A stretch of 64,000 nt of DNA from CAIYUC01 sp963682005 (GTDB taxonomy: Bacteria; Bacteroidota; Bacteroidia; Bacteroidales; FEN-979): contig OY820914.1 in NCBI GenBank assembly GCA_963682005.1, positions 124,001 through 188,000 on the forward strand. The letters run 5' to 3'. The position numbers were made by a program, and so were the translations under genes. Numbering within the stretch: the first letter of the stretch is position 1; the number at the start of each line of letters is the position of its first letter. The notes beneath the pieces were generated by a model. That model worked only from the letters and a program-made list of their open reading frames with translations. It did no database searches and was not told the origin of the DNA. Below, one piece after another: positions 1-10,181 of the stretch.

Positions 1-3000
1 GAGAGGCTTCCCCCGAAATAGGCAGCCTGGTTAAAATCAGCATGGTTCCAATTCCCGGTTGAGCTAATGGTGACATCGCCGGTAAAGGTCTTTGCACCCG
101 TATTGGCTCCGAAATAGAACGTTCCGTCGACGGTGGTTGATCCCGTTACGGTAAGGACATACGCCATGGCGGTGAATGTGGTTCCGGATGCGACATCCAG
201 GTCGCCGTTTACGGTAATGACACCGCCCTGGGTCTTTGTACTGCCGTTGCTGACTGTCAGGTTATTGTAGGTGCGTGCCGGGATCGTCTGTGGTCCGGCA
301 CCGTTGAAATCAACGGTTCCCGAGCCGCAGGTGAATGTACCTGCACCGATGAAGTCACCCGTTATCCCCAGTGTGGAAGTCCCGGAAAAATTCAGGGCGC
401 CCGAAAGGAGAAGTGTACTTGCAGTGGAGGAAACATCAACAGTCACTGTATGGCCGTTCAGGATGGTGATATCAGTTGCCGCACTGGTCGGTGCCGAAGT
501 TGCACTGCACCAGACGCTGCCATCCGCCGAGGTTTCCCAGGTGGATGGGCTGCTCCAGTTACCGGAAGCCTTTGACCTGAAGTAGTCGGTGGATGAAGGT
601 GCCGGAAGTACAACAACTGCAAGGCTTCCCGCCCCGCTGCTCCAGCAGCCGGTGGCAGTGTTCTTTGCCCGGATGTAATAGGTTCCGGAAGACATGGCGA
701 GGTATGTGGAACCGGAACTGGCCGTGCTTGTTCCGTTGACTTCTGTCTGCCAGTACCAGTTCACGTCGCCCGGAGGTGTGCCTGAACGTGTGAGGGTAAC
801 ACCTGCATCTGCGCATTGCGGCGAGTTCGATGTCGGGTTGCCCGGATCGGCCGGAAGAGCATTGACGGTAACAAGGATGCTTGATGAAGTGCTGCTCCAG
901 CAGCCGGTGGCATCGTTCTGAGCATGGAGATAATAGGTTCCTGTAGTGTAAACGGTATAGGTTGATCCTGAATTGGCCGTGCTGACCCCGTTGTAAACTG
1001 TCTGCCAGTAATAGGTTATTCCTGCAGGAGGATCGGCGGCACGGGTGATGGTTACGCCGATATCAGCGCACTGGGGAGAGTTCGACGTCGGGATTCCGGG
1101 CCCGGAAGGCGCCGGGTTGAACACAACCGCAACACTTCCGCCTGTGGGGCTCCAGCATCCGGTTGCATTGTTCTGTGACCGTAAATAATAGGTACCTGAA
1201 AAGTAAACATTGAAGGTTTCTCCCGAATTTGCGGTACTTGTTTCGCTGGCGCTGTTCTCCCAGTACCAGGTTTCACCTGCCGGGACGGTTCCCTGGCGGG
1301 TAAGGGTGATAACGTCATTGGCACATTTGGGACTGTCGGAAGTCGGATTGTCCGGGTTGGCCGGGTGTGAATTCACTGTCAGTGTTCCGCTTCCGTTGCT
1401 GGCCATGTAAGACGAATTGCCGGGAAAGTAAGCTTCGATCGTGTGATCACCCGCTGACAGCAGGTGCGTATCATAGGTGTACATGGCGGTGCCGCTTGTA
1501 AGGTTTGCAGGGCCACCGACATCGCTTCCATCGATCTTGAACTGTACTGTGCCGGTTCCGGGGTTGGGGGTAACAGTGGAGGTGAGTAACACGAATGATG
1601 CTCCCTCGCAGATGGCTTTGTTGTCCGCCGTGGTCGTTGTAGGAATGGTTGATTCCTCTCCCAGACCGAAGTTGCTGAAGGAAGTGAAATCAGCTGCATT
1701 TGTATAGTAATCTGTCGAGGTGGTCACAGCAAAAGCTGTATTGGTGCCCGTGCCTTTCAGCATCTTCACAGGATGTGTTGGTGAAAATCCCGTTCCGTCG
1801 AGGGTGATCTTATAGGCAAAGCCAAGATCCCCTTCCCGGGTTACCGTCCAGTAACGGCTGCTGAATAATGACACTCCGGAAGGAGCACCGCCCGGTATTG
1901 AGGTTTCAAATTGCTCGGCTGTCAATGTATTGTAACCGCCCGCTTCAATATCGGTCATCTCTATCGTCAAAGGTCTGTATGCACCGTCTTTCCCGATCGG
2001 GAATAATTTTGATCCCGGTTCATTGAGATCCATGCTCAGTCTGCCATTGATGTATTTTGATGCATCGGCCCCCGAAATGGCTCCGGATACTTTGATTGCG
2101 TTCGACCCTGTGGTGATCAGCCCGTTCAGGAATTCCAGGTTGTTTCCAAGGTTCACATCACCGGTCATCGTGATACCGGCGGCGTTGTTTATGATAAGGT
2201 CTTTCAGGTCCATCCCGCGCACCGATTGCATGGAAACACCGTTTAATTCTATGATCCCGTTGCCGGTAAGCATCGATCCGTTACCTGTAAGGTCACCGGT
2301 GAGGCTCAGTTTTTTATCCATATCGATATTGAACAGGCTGTTAGTCGCAAGAACCAGGTTACTGGCTGTGGCATCCAGGTCAACCGTAATATAAGCAAAC
2401 TCCCGCAAGGTGATATCTGCCGCTGCACTGGTGGGTGCAAGGGTTGCGGGGCACCATGAGGTACCGTCGGAAGAACTTTCCCATGTTGTCAGATCTTTCC
2501 AGTACCTGTGGGCGTTGGTGGTGCCTGCTGTTCTGAAATGATCCGTGGCCAGGGTCGTTGCCTTTATCGAAACTACCGTACTGGCAGCGCCGTTGCTCCA
2601 GCAACCGGTGGTTTCATTATAAGCTCGGACATAATAGGTGCCGGATGATGTAACATAGCTTCCCAGCGGTAAAGCTGTGGATGTTCCTGCAGCGGCATTC
2701 TCGATGTACCAGCTGATTTCACCCCCCGGATAATCCGGCGAAGAGATCATCGCCCCCGGATTCGGACATGCCGGGGAATCGGACGTAACACCTGTCGGAA
2801 CATCCGGTAAAGCATATATGGTCAATGTGCCGTTATTGTCCGGGTCGCTGCTGCTGGCCAGGTACGTTTCATAGCCACTGAATACAGCCCCGATCGGATG
2901 ATCACCGGGGGACAGGGTGCTTGCATCAAAAGTAAGGTAGGCAATGCCTGATCCCTCATAACCTTCGGCTCCCCGACGAACGATCTGAGGAGTACCTTTA

Positions 3001-6000
3001 TCAACACCATCCAGGGTAAACTGCACTGTTCCACCCATAGGATCCGGCGTGACAACTGCGAAGATCAATCCATTCGAACTACCATTGCATATTTCAGCAT
3101 TAATCATTGAGGTGGTTGTCGGAATCGTTACATCCAATTCTCCCAAACCGAAGTAACTAAAGCTGGTAAACCCTTCAGCATTGGTATAATAGGGATGTGT
3201 TCCTGTTGTGGCATACGAGGCGAGTGAAACATCGTCGCCCTTTACCATGACCACATCGCCCGATGGCGTAAAATCTGTTCCATCCAGCGTAACTGTATAA
3301 TTCCCGTTGAAAGCCGGGTATTCCTCATTGCAGGAAATGACCCAGTAACGGTCTGCGAACAGGGTTGTACCCGCGGGTGGCGTACCCGGCATCGGACCTT
3401 CAAACTGCTCAACGGATATGATGTTGTCTTCAAGCAGTGAATTAACGCTAAGTGTGACCGGGCGGAAATGACCACCTTTCCCGACAGGAAATTCATGGGT
3501 GGCCGGTCCCGGGAAATACCAGGTAAGCTTTCCATTGATATAGCAGGAAGGACCTGTACCGGTAATGGTGGCATTGGGCGGCATGGAAAACTCGCCCGTT
3601 CCGGGTGTATTGATAACCCCGCGCACAAAATTCAGGTTGTGCCGCACAGAAGTATATATTACGTTCACCCCGGCAGGGTTGTCGATAACCAGGTTATAGA
3701 TGTCGAACATGTAAGGGATATCCTGCGTAGCAGTACCATTAAAGCTCAGGGTGCTGTTTACATAGGTGTAACTTCCGTTGACCGGGGTAAACACGCCGGC
3801 AATCCCGATCGTGCCGGTTGGATCGAGGATTCTCTGTCCCCAATTGCTGCTGGTGAGGTTGTAATAATTCAATGCCGGGATGGTTTGTGATCCGGAACTG
3901 TTGAATTCCATGGTGCCGGTTCCGCAGGTAAACTGTCCCACAGGGGTGAAGTCACCATTGATGCTCAGCTTGCCGGTGCCTGAAAAGTCAAGGATACCAT
4001 CGATGGCAATGGTTAAGTCGCTTGCGGTGACATCGGCATTAACGGTAACTGTGTGCCCGGTGCTGATTGTAATTCCCGCTGATGCATTCGTCGGAGCTGC
4101 AACGGCATCAACCCATGTGCTGTTATCCGCGGAGCTTTCCCAGGTGGAAGTGTTGCTCCAGTTGCCGGTGGTTTTTGACCTGAAATAGTCGGTCGGCCCC
4201 GTGGTGATGATGAATACATCTACCGTTCCGTTCATCTCCGCATTACACACGGCATAGGCCCATATATAATACGTGTCCGGGATGGTGATGCCGGTAAAAT
4301 CTAGAGGATCACCTGTTCCGTCCATTTCGACAGAATAGTCGGGATCCCCGATGCGGTTGAGGTAATAGTAAACACCCGTTTCCGAGCCGGATAAGGTGAT
4401 CGTCACCCCATCGCCGCCGCTCGGATAACCACCGCCGCCGGATACATTGAAAACTTCCGGTACGTCATCCACAACAGTAAGCGTTGCATCATCATTGCTG
4501 GATAAGAAATCTCCGAATCCGCTGAATTCAGCGCCGATCGGATGATCTCCGAGTGTCAGCTCGCTTGGATTATAAAACAGTAAGGCATAACCACCTTCAT
4601 AAATAGTTTGCGGAATGCCTACATTTACGCCATTAATCGAGAACTGGACCGTACCTCCGGAAGGATCAGGAGAAACATCAGCTGAAAGCATTCCAAATGC
4701 GCTTCCAAAACAGGCTTGCGCATTATACAATGTGGTGGTCGTCGGCGTCATCGTGATCTGCCCGAACCCGAAATAGCTGAACGAGTCAAATGCACTGCCG
4801 TTCGTATAGTTCGGGGCCGTACCTGTGACATCATAAGCCGTGAGTGCGCCGCCATTGCCTTTCAGCATCTTGGCCGTTCCAGTAGGCGAAAAACCTGTGC
4901 CATCAAGGGTGACGTTGTAAGAGAATGTCGTTGCTCCCACCTGGGATATCGTCCAGTAACGGTCGCTGAACAGGGTGATGCCATCGGGAACGGTGCCGGG
5001 CAGGATGCTTTCAGTCTGTTCAACCGTGACAGTCGTTGGAGCATCCACGGAAGAAAAGTCAACCGTCACAGGGCGGTAATTGCCGCTTTTGCCGATCGGG
5101 AAAAGCTTTGAACCGCCGCTGCTGGTGTATGACCGCGACAGTTTCCCGTTAAAATAGCTTGAAGAGTTTCCTCCTAAGATGTTACCGTAAACAATGAGCG
5201 GGAACATGTCGGTGCAGGAGACAATACCGGATGTCAGTGTAAGATTGGTCAGTCCACTGGACTGGTAGAATGTCACGCCCGCTGCGTTGTCGATGACCAG
5301 GTAGCTGTATTGCCCGTAGGTCATGTTGCCGCTGATATTGATGGACTGGTTGGTGGAACCGCCCATCGTAAACGTGCTGGCTATAGCCGGGTCAAATGCA
5401 AGGGATGCATCTGTTGCAACACTTATGTTTCCCTTGATCGTCAGCCCACCTGTATTTTGGAAACTAATATTTCCTGTAGTGATCGTCAGGTTGTCAACAC
5501 TCATGGCAGCCGCTGCCGTGGCATTCATGGGCGTTACATTATCCGAATTGTCCAGTTCGAAATTGGCATAGGTACGCCCGCTAAATGACGGGAACCCGGT
5601 CGTCTTGTGCTTATAAAGACTGCCTGTCTCGAAAGCAACAACAGAAGCCGGTTGTGTCAGTGCAAAAGGATTACTCCCTGCCTGGTATATATAAGTCGAA
5701 CCCAGTTGAAAGATGACGGTTCCTGCATTTCCTGCCGCATTTCCGAAAGGATTTCCTGTAAAACCGGCACCTGTGGTAAATATACCGCCATTTGCAAAGT
5801 AGATCGAATTCGATGTCGTGGAAGTCAGCTTGTGCGCTCCTCCTGAAAGGGTCATTCCACCGGCGATACTTGCGGTTGCACCGGACGAAAATGTTATCAG
5901 TAAGGCCGATGAACCGCTGATATTTAATTCACATCCTGCTGCAACATCCATATCTGTGCCTGTTCCGCCACCAATGGTGAGGGTGTTTGCACCCCCGGCC

Positions 6001-7880
6001 TGCAGCGTGATCTTTGTCCCGGTTCCCGATACAATTAACTGGCCGATCGTCTGGGCCGGTACCGCGGTTACGGTGAGCGTCGATGCATTCGTGAATTGCA
6101 GCACATCATTGATGGCAGGCGATGTACGGGTCGGATTCCAGTTTCCCGCAACAGCCCATGAAGCGTTGTCAGCTCCGATCCAGGTGTAGGTGGTGGGCGG
6201 AGGTGCCGGGGTTGTGGCTGTAGCCGAAGGAATGGTGGCCGCTGTGTAATAGTTATAGGTCTGGTAATTCAGTGCATCATAGGCATAGGGAATGATGGTG
6301 AAATAGTATTGTGTTGAAGTAGAAAGACCCATGATCGACTGGGCTTCTGTTGAACCTGAAAGGACATCGGCGACCAGGGTGCCGTCACCGATCGCATTTC
6401 CGATCGAATAGCTGGTGCCATCCGTTGGGGTACCGGTGGGCGCCGATGATCCCTGTTTACGGATGATCAGGTAGCCATCGGCACCGGTGGCTGCGGTCCA
6501 GGTCAGGTCGATCTGGGTCGGGCTGAAAGCGTTGGCGGTAAAGGTGCCCACATGGCTCGTGGGTTCATTGGCCAGTGTATAGAATGTGGAAACCGGGGAG
6601 GTGTATGTGGTTCCGATCGCATTGGATGCATACGCTTTGTAGCTGATCTGCGTGGCGACCGGCAGGCTTGTGGCCGGTACGGTGAATACGCCGGTGGTGC
6701 CTGTGCCCGTTATATTGGTCACATTCGCACCTCCGATTTCCGGGTTGCTGTTGAGCGAGGTTTGCGACCAGACAACACCACGGCCGGTAACCGTTGACCC
6801 TCCGTCGCTTGTGACATTTCCCCCGAGTGTGGCTGAATTATTGGTTATGGCCGAAACAGTTGCATCTGAAATCAATGGCGCTGTGGAGCTTGATGTCGTT
6901 GCCACCGTCACCATGACCGGGGAGGCCTGGAGGTTGGCTGAAGCATCTTCCGCCACAAAATAGACGTCATAGGTAGTTGAGCTTGAAAGTCCGCTGACAG
7001 CCTGGGTGTATTCCGTTGTTGCAGCCGGGCAGGAGATCGTTCCTTTCATATTGCCGGCCACGCCGGTACCGGTGGCATCCTGACCTGCTTTTACCTGGGC
7101 GGATGATGGGGCGCCTGCCCCGCTTGAAAGAACAACATAATAGGCTGTTCCGATAGCGCTGATGTTCGCCCGTGCGGTAAACCCGGAAGGTGACGGCCCG
7201 TCCGCCTTTGGCCAGCCGGAGGTCCAGGTGGGGGGTGCAATTGCCTGATAAGTCCCTATAATAGTGATTGGACCTTGTAAGCCAGCAGTACCACCTGATG
7301 CTTCACTATTGAAAAGATATATTCTGAATCCTGCAGAGGTTGGAATATCAACGTAATTTGAGCCAACAGTTAGCACACTACCCACCCAACTTGAATTTGC
7401 GTCAGGGTTTGTTAATACTCCTGACGAATTTGTCAGTCCACCCGCCAAAGTAGTGTAATTTGTAAGGATTGAACCATAAGAATCATAACTTCCCCTCCAC
7501 TGACTTTGCCGTGTACCAGTTGCACTTCTTCCAACACCAAACGTTATGGAAGTTACCGTAAACTTGTAACCAGCGATAGCATTAATTGTAAAACCAATAT
7601 ATTTCCCAAGATCTACACTGCCCGTAAACACATCAGACCCCGAAATAGCACCCGTAGGCCAATTTGTAGCTCTAAAGTTCCCAGTACTACTAGAACTGGT
7701 AATACCGACTTTCACCATTGCTCCTGGAGTAATGCCGGCATAGGTGGTCCCATTATAATTAAATGACGTTACATCTCCGGTAGTTCCAGTAAATGTATAG
7801 GTTGCTGTAAAATTTGTCTGCCCCCACCCCACAACGCTGATTGCAAGGGTAAGGATGATCGAGAATAAAAATCTTTTCAT
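1..7880 (-). CDS. Giant secreted multi-domain adhesin-like protein (3' end outside window)
   Basis: An open frame runs from an ATG at 7880 to the window edge, about 2,626 codons without a stop; the C-terminus is missing. Residues 1-21 form a signal peptide ending near GWGQ. An FN3-like segment lies around residues 437-480. From about residue 560 the protein is built from beta-helix-like stretches opened by WTG/NW-type motifs (NWSNTSTWE, NWSSPSTWE), alternating with a large module seen three times (about 927-1110, 1460-1660 and 1957-2140). That module holds FPIGK, RPVTV, RYW, LDGT and FSYFG motifs followed by a bacterial Ig-like domain (GTVQF ... GDHPI). Short Ig-like units with a YYLRxxNxxTGCWS motif occur about four times, three of them in tandem near 2170-2420. 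The composition fits a Bacteroidota cell-surface or gliding-type adhesin. A T9SS sorting domain would be expected beyond the left edge (inference). No catalytic domain was seen. Confidence 0.85.
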   Translation of the reverse strand, partial: MKRFLFSIILTLAISVVGWGQTNFTATYTFTGTTGDVTSFNYNGTTYAGITPGAMVKVGITSSSSTGNFRATNWPTGAISGSDVFTGSVDLGKYIGFTINAIAGYKFTVTSITFGVGRSATGTRQSQWRGSYDSYGSILTNYTTLAGGLTNSSGVLTNPDANSSWVGSVLTVGSNYVDIPTSAGFRIYLFNSEASGGTAGLQGPITIIGTYQAIAPPTWTSGWPKADGPSPSGFTARANISAIGTAYYVVLSSGAGAPSSAQVKAGQDATGTGVAGNMKGTISCPAATTEYTQAVSGLSSSTTYDVYFVAEDASANLQASPVMVTVATTSSSTAPLISDATVSAITNNSATLGGNVTSDGGSTVTGRGVVWSQTSLNSNPEIGGANVTNITGTGTTGVFTVPATSLPVATQISYKAYASNAIGTTYTSPVSTFYTLANEPTSHVGTFTANAFSPTQIDLTWTAATGADGYLIIRKQGSSAPTGTPTDGTSYSIGNAIGDGTLVADVLSGSTEAQSIMGLSTSTQYYFTIIPYAYDALNYQTYNYYTAATIPSATATTPAPPPTTYTWIGADNASWAVAGNWNPTRTSPAINDVLQFTNASTLTVTAVPAQTIGQLIVSGTGTKITLQAGGANTLTIGGGTGTDMDVAAGCELNISGSSALLITFSSGATASIAGGMTLSGGAHKLTSTTSNSIYFANGGIFTTGAGFTGNPFGNAAGNAGTVIFQLGSTYIYQAGSNPFALTQPASVVAFETGSLYKHKTTGFPSFSGRTYANFELDNSDNVTPMNATAAAAMSVDNLTITTGNISFQNTGGLTIKGNISVATDASLAFDPAIASTFTMGGSTNQSINISGNMTYGQYSYLVIDNAAGVTFYQSSGLTNLTLTSGIVSCTDMFPLIVYGNILGGNSSSYFNGKLSRSYTSSGGSKLFPIGKSGNYRPVTVDFSSVDAPTTVTVEQTESILPGTVPDGITLFSDRYWTISQVGATTFSYNVTLDGTGFSPTGTAKMLKGNGGALTAYDVTGTAPNYTNGSAFDSFSYFGFGQITMTPTTTTLYNAQACFGSAFGMLSADVSPDPSGGTVQFSINGVNVGIPQTIYEGGYALLFYNPSELTLGDHPIGAEFSGFGDFLSSNDDATLTVVDDVPEVFNVSGGGGYPSGGDGVTITLSGSETGVYYYLNRIGDPDYSVEMDGTGDPLDFTGITIPDTYYIWAYAVCNAEMNGTVDVFIITTGPTDYFRSKTTGNWSNTSTWESSADNSTWVDAVAAPTNASAGITISTGHTVTVNADVTASDLTIAIDGILDFSGTGKLSINGDFTPVGQFTCGTGTMEFNSSGSQTIPALNYYNLTSSNWGQRILDPTGTIGIAGVFTPVNGSYTYVNSTLSFNGTATQDIPYMFDIYNLVIDNPAGVNVIYTSVRHNLNFVRGVINTPGTGEFSMPPNATITGTGPSCYINGKLTWYFPGPATHEFPVGKGGHFRPVTLSVNSLLEDNIISVEQFEGPMPGTPPAGTTLFADRYWVISCNEEYPAFNGNYTVTLDGTDFTPSGDVVMVKGDDVSLASYATTGTHPYYTNAEGFTSFSYFGLGELDVTIPTTTSMINAEICNGSSNGLIFAVVTPDPMGGTVQFTLDGVDKGTPQIVRRGAEGYEGSGIAYLTFDASTLSPGDHPIGAVFSGYETYLASSSDPDNNGTLTIYALPDVPTGVTSDSPACPNPGAMISSPDYPGGEISWYIENAAAGTSTALPLGSYVTSSGTYYVRAYNETTGCWSNGAASTVVSIKATTLATDHFRTAGTTNAHRYWKDLTTWESSSDGTSWCPATLAPTSAAADITLREFAYITVDLDATASNLVLATNSLFNIDMDKKLSLTGDLTGNGSMLTGNGIIELNGVSMQSVRGMDLKDLIINNAAGITMTGDVNLGNNLEFLNGLITTGSNAIKVSGAISGADASKYINGRLSMDLNEPGSKLFPIGKDGAYRPLTIEMTDIEAGGYNTLTAEQFETSIPGGAPSGVSLFSSRYWTVTREGDLGFAYKITLDGTGFSPTHPVKMLKGTGTNTAFAVTTSTDYYTNAADFTSFSNFGLGEESTIPTTTTADNKAICEGASFVLLTSTVTPNPGTGTVQFKIDGSDVGGPANLTSGTAMYTYDTHLLSAGDHTIEAYFPGNSSYMASNGSGTLTVNSHPANPDNPTSDSPKCANDVITLTRQGTVPAGETWYWENSASETSTANSGETFNVYFSGTYYLRSQNNATGCWSPTGGSVAVVFNPAPSGPGIPTSNSPQCADIGVTITRAADPPAGITYYWQTVYNGVSTANSGSTYTVYTTGTYYLHAQNDATGCWSSTSSSILVTVNALPADPGNPTSNSPQCADAGVTLTRSGTPPGDVNWYWQTEVNGTSTASSGSTYLAMSSGTYYIRAKNTATGCWSSGAGSLAVVVLPAPSSTDYFRSKASGNWSSPSTWETSADGSVWCSATSAPTSAATDITILNGHTVTVDVSSTASTLLLSGALNFSGTSTLGITGDFIGAGTFTCGSGTVDFNGAGPQTIPARTYNNLTVSNGSTKTQGGVITVNGDLDVASGTTFTAMAYVLTVTGSTTVDGTFYFGANTGAKTFTGDVTISSTGNWNHADFNQAAYFGGSL

Positions 7881-8773
7881 AACATTTTGTTTTTAAGTAT
7901 TGTTAGGAATTTTTAAAAATGGCTGAGTGCGGCGGGTTGAACCTGCTGCGGTATATCTTATGTTTTGATTTGACGGAAGAAGGAGGCAGAGTGGCGGATG
8001 CACGGCTGAGGCAGGGGTGAAAATTCCCTGCAGGGTGTGATGGAGCGCATCCCGGGTGGTGGAACAGCATGAACAGCAAATTTTTAGCACGCCGGAAGCG
8101 GGTTTATACAATCAACACCCGGCTGTATATTAAATTCAATAAGTCATTCACGGAATAATGTGTTAAATATATAACAATAATTTTAACCTGATGAAAAATT
8201 ATTGTGAACAAAATATCAAGGATGCGCGATGCGCGATGCGGGATGCGGGATCAATTATGAATTACGGGATTACGAATTACGTCCCCGCCTTCGCGGGGAT
8301 GACGGGGGATGGAGCTCTGCGCCTCTGCGGTAAAGAAAAGGTGGTGAACTCGTGAACTCGTGAGGTGGTGAGATTATCAATTACGAATTACGGGATTACG
8401 AATTACGAAATCGGCGAAGATCAGTTAAATCCGCGTTATCCGCGTGCCATTGAGGTGGTGAGCTGGTGAGGTGGTGAGGTGGTGAGTTTACTAATTACGA
8501 ATTACGAGACAGCCTATATGAGTTGCCAATTTGTCATATCCGGCCGGGTGGCCGTGAAAATTTTGTTCGGGTTCACTTCGGGTTCACTTCGGGAGGAGAG
8601 TGAGGTTATCATGGGGGGGGGGGAAATGCGACAGATTGGCATTAACCACATTGAAACAGATATCATTTTGACCAGGATCAGGTTTCGCGGAGGGGATGAG
8701 GAGATGCTCCAGCTATTGGACGGATCGTCCCGGAAAACAACTGTTTCCGTTTTAGATTCTTACCGTTTCGGCC
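7881..8773. other. Intergenic region with short tandem repeats and a small palindrome family
   Basis: No convincing gene is seen. The stretch near 8221-8260 repeats a 7-8 bp unit like gatgcgc. Copies of the attacgaattacg module, one followed by the palindrome ccccgccttcgcgggg, lie near 8255-8300 and 8380-8410. Octamers of the gtggtgag type lie near 8340-8375 and 8450-8490. An 11-base run of G sits near 8612-8623. These are the same repeats that recur through the rest of the accessory region. Confidence 0.7.
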
Positions 8774-8804
8774 TGTATGTCATTTGCAGGTTTGGCGAAT
8801 GCCA
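8774..8804. repeat. 31-bp motif shared with 18205-18235
   Basis: This 31-base stretch (core gtcatttgcaggtttgg) matches 29 of 31 positions with 18205-18235. Each copy lies on the 3' side of a minus-strand two-gene module, 48 and 37 bases from that module's inverted repeat. Its function is unknown; the placement suggests it belongs to the end of a mobile or cassette-like unit. Confidence 0.6.
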
Positions 8805-8851
8805 TCGCTCGCCTGACTGCCATGTCTTCGGCAGGGAAACCGGCTGACGGT

Positions 8852-8871
8852 TCGTTGGATGCGGTGCTATT
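8852..8871. repeat. Inverted repeat, left end of the MntA/HepT module
   Basis: Twenty bases beginning tcgttggatgcg. They match the reverse complement of 9540-9559 at 19 of 20 positions. The repeat overlaps the HepT stop codon. Confidence 0.75.
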
Positions 8872-9202
8872 TCAATAACTCAATAATTTCCGATTTTAAC
8901 TTTGGAAGATCGTTGATGATAATACCCCAAATTAATTCATCAGAAATAACATCATAGCCATGTACGATTCTATTTCTTAAATCAACGATTTTTCGGGATT
9001 GGGTAATTTCAAATTGAGAATCCCTTTTTAATATTCTGGCAACAGCTTCTCCGATTATTTCAAGATTGCGTTCAATTGCTCTTTTCGTTTTAATTTCTTT
9101 TCTATATTCCTCGAAAATTCTTTGACCTTCGGGAAGAAAGGATTCAATTTCTTCAATTGAATTAAGAATATCATATAACCAGGTATTTATTTCCCTATCC
9201 AT
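8867..9202 (-). CDS. hepT: HepT-like ribonuclease toxin (DUF86 family)
   Basis: The 111-residue protein is close to the usual size of HepT toxins. The HEPN-type catalytic motif R-x4-H-x-Y is complete: R76, H81 and Y83 in RNRIVHGY. Family members are RNases that are neutralised when the partner nucleotidyltransferase attaches AMP to the tyrosine of this motif. The ATG at 9202 overlaps the upstream mntA stop by 8 bases, so the two are translationally coupled. The gene is AT-rich, and its stop codon falls inside one arm of a 20-bp inverted repeat, so the pair was probably acquired as a unit. The call of a toxin rests on family knowledge; activity is inferred from the intact motif. Confidence 0.88.
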   Translation of the reverse strand: MDREINTWLYDILNSIEEIESFLPEGQRIFEEYRKEIKTKRAIERNLEIIGEAVARILKRDSQFEITQSRKIVDLRNRIVHGYDVISDELIWGIIINDLPKLKSEIIELLK

Positions 9203-9494
9203 AGATTAATTCTTTGGATTCATCTATGGATTGCTTAAGATAAGGATTCTTTAAAGCTTGTTCCTCCAGGAGGTCAACCGGTCTGTGAAACAAATCTTCA
9301 AGGGAAAATTTGAAATTATAATAGTTGTCAGAATATTTTAAAAGATCAATGGTTTGGAACTTTACCAGCAAGTCGATGTCACTTGATTCGTTAAATTTAT
9401 TGGTAAGAACGGACCCAAATGCATAGAGTTTATCCACATGGTAGGTATCGCACAAGCCATTAATGATAATTCTATATTGGTTCAAAGGGTCCAT
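9195..9494 (-). CDS. mntA: MntA-like nucleotidyltransferase antitoxin
   Basis: A 99-residue minimal nucleotidyltransferase. The signature GS-x10-D-x-D is exact: G27-S28, then D39 and D41 (SSDIDLLV). Family members AMPylate the HepT toxin and so act as its antitoxin. I chose the ATG at 9494; an in-frame TTG at 9530 would add 12 residues that are not needed for the fold. The gene is upstream of hepT and overlaps it by 8 bases, the usual order for MntA/HepT. The start lies about 45 bases inside the right inverted repeat. No promoter was clear. Confidence 0.88.
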   Translation of the reverse strand: MDPLNQYRIIINGLCDTYHVDKLYAFGSVLTNKFNESSDIDLLVKFQTIDLLKYSDNYYNFKFSLEDLFHRPVDLLEEQALKNPYLKQSIDESKELIYG

Positions 9495-9539
9495 GAATAC
9501 AAAATTAGGAAACTTATCTCTTTGTACCAAACTTTTTCT

Positions 9540-9559
9540 AATAGCATCGCATCCAACGA
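9540..9559. repeat. Inverted repeat, right end of the MntA/HepT module
   Basis: The partner of 8852-8871 (19 of 20 positions in inverse orientation). It ends in ccaacga and is followed by taatata, a context resembling 19645-19660 upstream of the second accessory module. Confidence 0.75.
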
Positions 9560-10181
9560 TAATATAATTACTTGCATTTATCCTCTGACTAAATCGCTTT
9601 CGTTTTAACCTTTATAATGCCACTGGTGAGTTTACTAATTACGAATTACGAATCCGCTTTCGCGGGGATGACGGACAAAGAGTGAAGAGTGAAAAGTGAA
9701 GAGTGAAGAGTGAAGAGTGAAGAGTGAAGAGTGAAGAGTGAAGAGTGAAGAGTGAAAAGTGAAGAGTGAAGAGTGAAGAGTGAAAAGTGAAGAGTGAAGA
9801 GTGAAGAGTGAAAAGTGAAGAGTGAAAAGTGAAAATCTGCGAAAATCAGCTTTTAATCTGTGTGAATCTCCTATGAATTAAAATCAGGCCTTGGAGGGTT
9901 GAGCTCATTTTTTTCTCTTGAAAGCAGGGTGGAAAATTATCCACTCCTACTTCCTCAAGAATGTTTTGTTGCCCATGCAAAGTTACCTCCTTTTTGTCCA
10001 GATTGTTTACTGATTTTTCTCAATCTCCTATTAGTAGTCCGCTTTCTTTCGGCCACATGTATATATTAAAATGTCAGTAAAAATAGCCGGGCACAAACTG
10101 CGAAATGTAATTGGAATCACAAGATTTACGAAGTGCTCCAGCTTAACGTGATGAAATATTCTGTAAACAATCATGGCTTTA
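9560..10181. other. Intergenic region with heptamer array and likely IS110 3' flank
   Basis: 9632-9675 holds an attacgaattacg module with the palindrome-like cgctttcgcggggatgac. 9680-9834 is a heptamer array (below). The last ~220 bases before the broken IS110 transposase may be that element's non-coding end. In some IS110 relatives this region encodes the guide (bridge) RNA, but no structure could be established by eye. No gene is seen. Confidence 0.5.
9680..9834. repeat. Heptamer tandem repeat (agtgaag)
   Basis: About 22 near-perfect copies of a 7-bp unit agtgaag/agtgaaa run without interruption. It is one of several 7-8 bp tandem repeats in this window and has no coding potential worth calling. 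Confidence 0.9.

Noticed and set aside
8612..8623. Run of 11 G as a phase-variable tract
   Set aside because: It is not in a supported gene or a recognisable promoter, and such runs are prone to sequencing error.
8479..8847. 122-residue plus-strand frame
   Set aside because: It includes octamer repeats, an 11-G run and the 31-bp motif. It resembles no protein and is better explained as flanking DNA of the MntA/HepT module.
8852..9559. Complete integron gene cassette
   Set aside because: The repeat contains GTTGGAT and ATCCAAC, but a full attC with paired inner sites was not found and no integrase gene is in the window. Kept only as a hypothesis.
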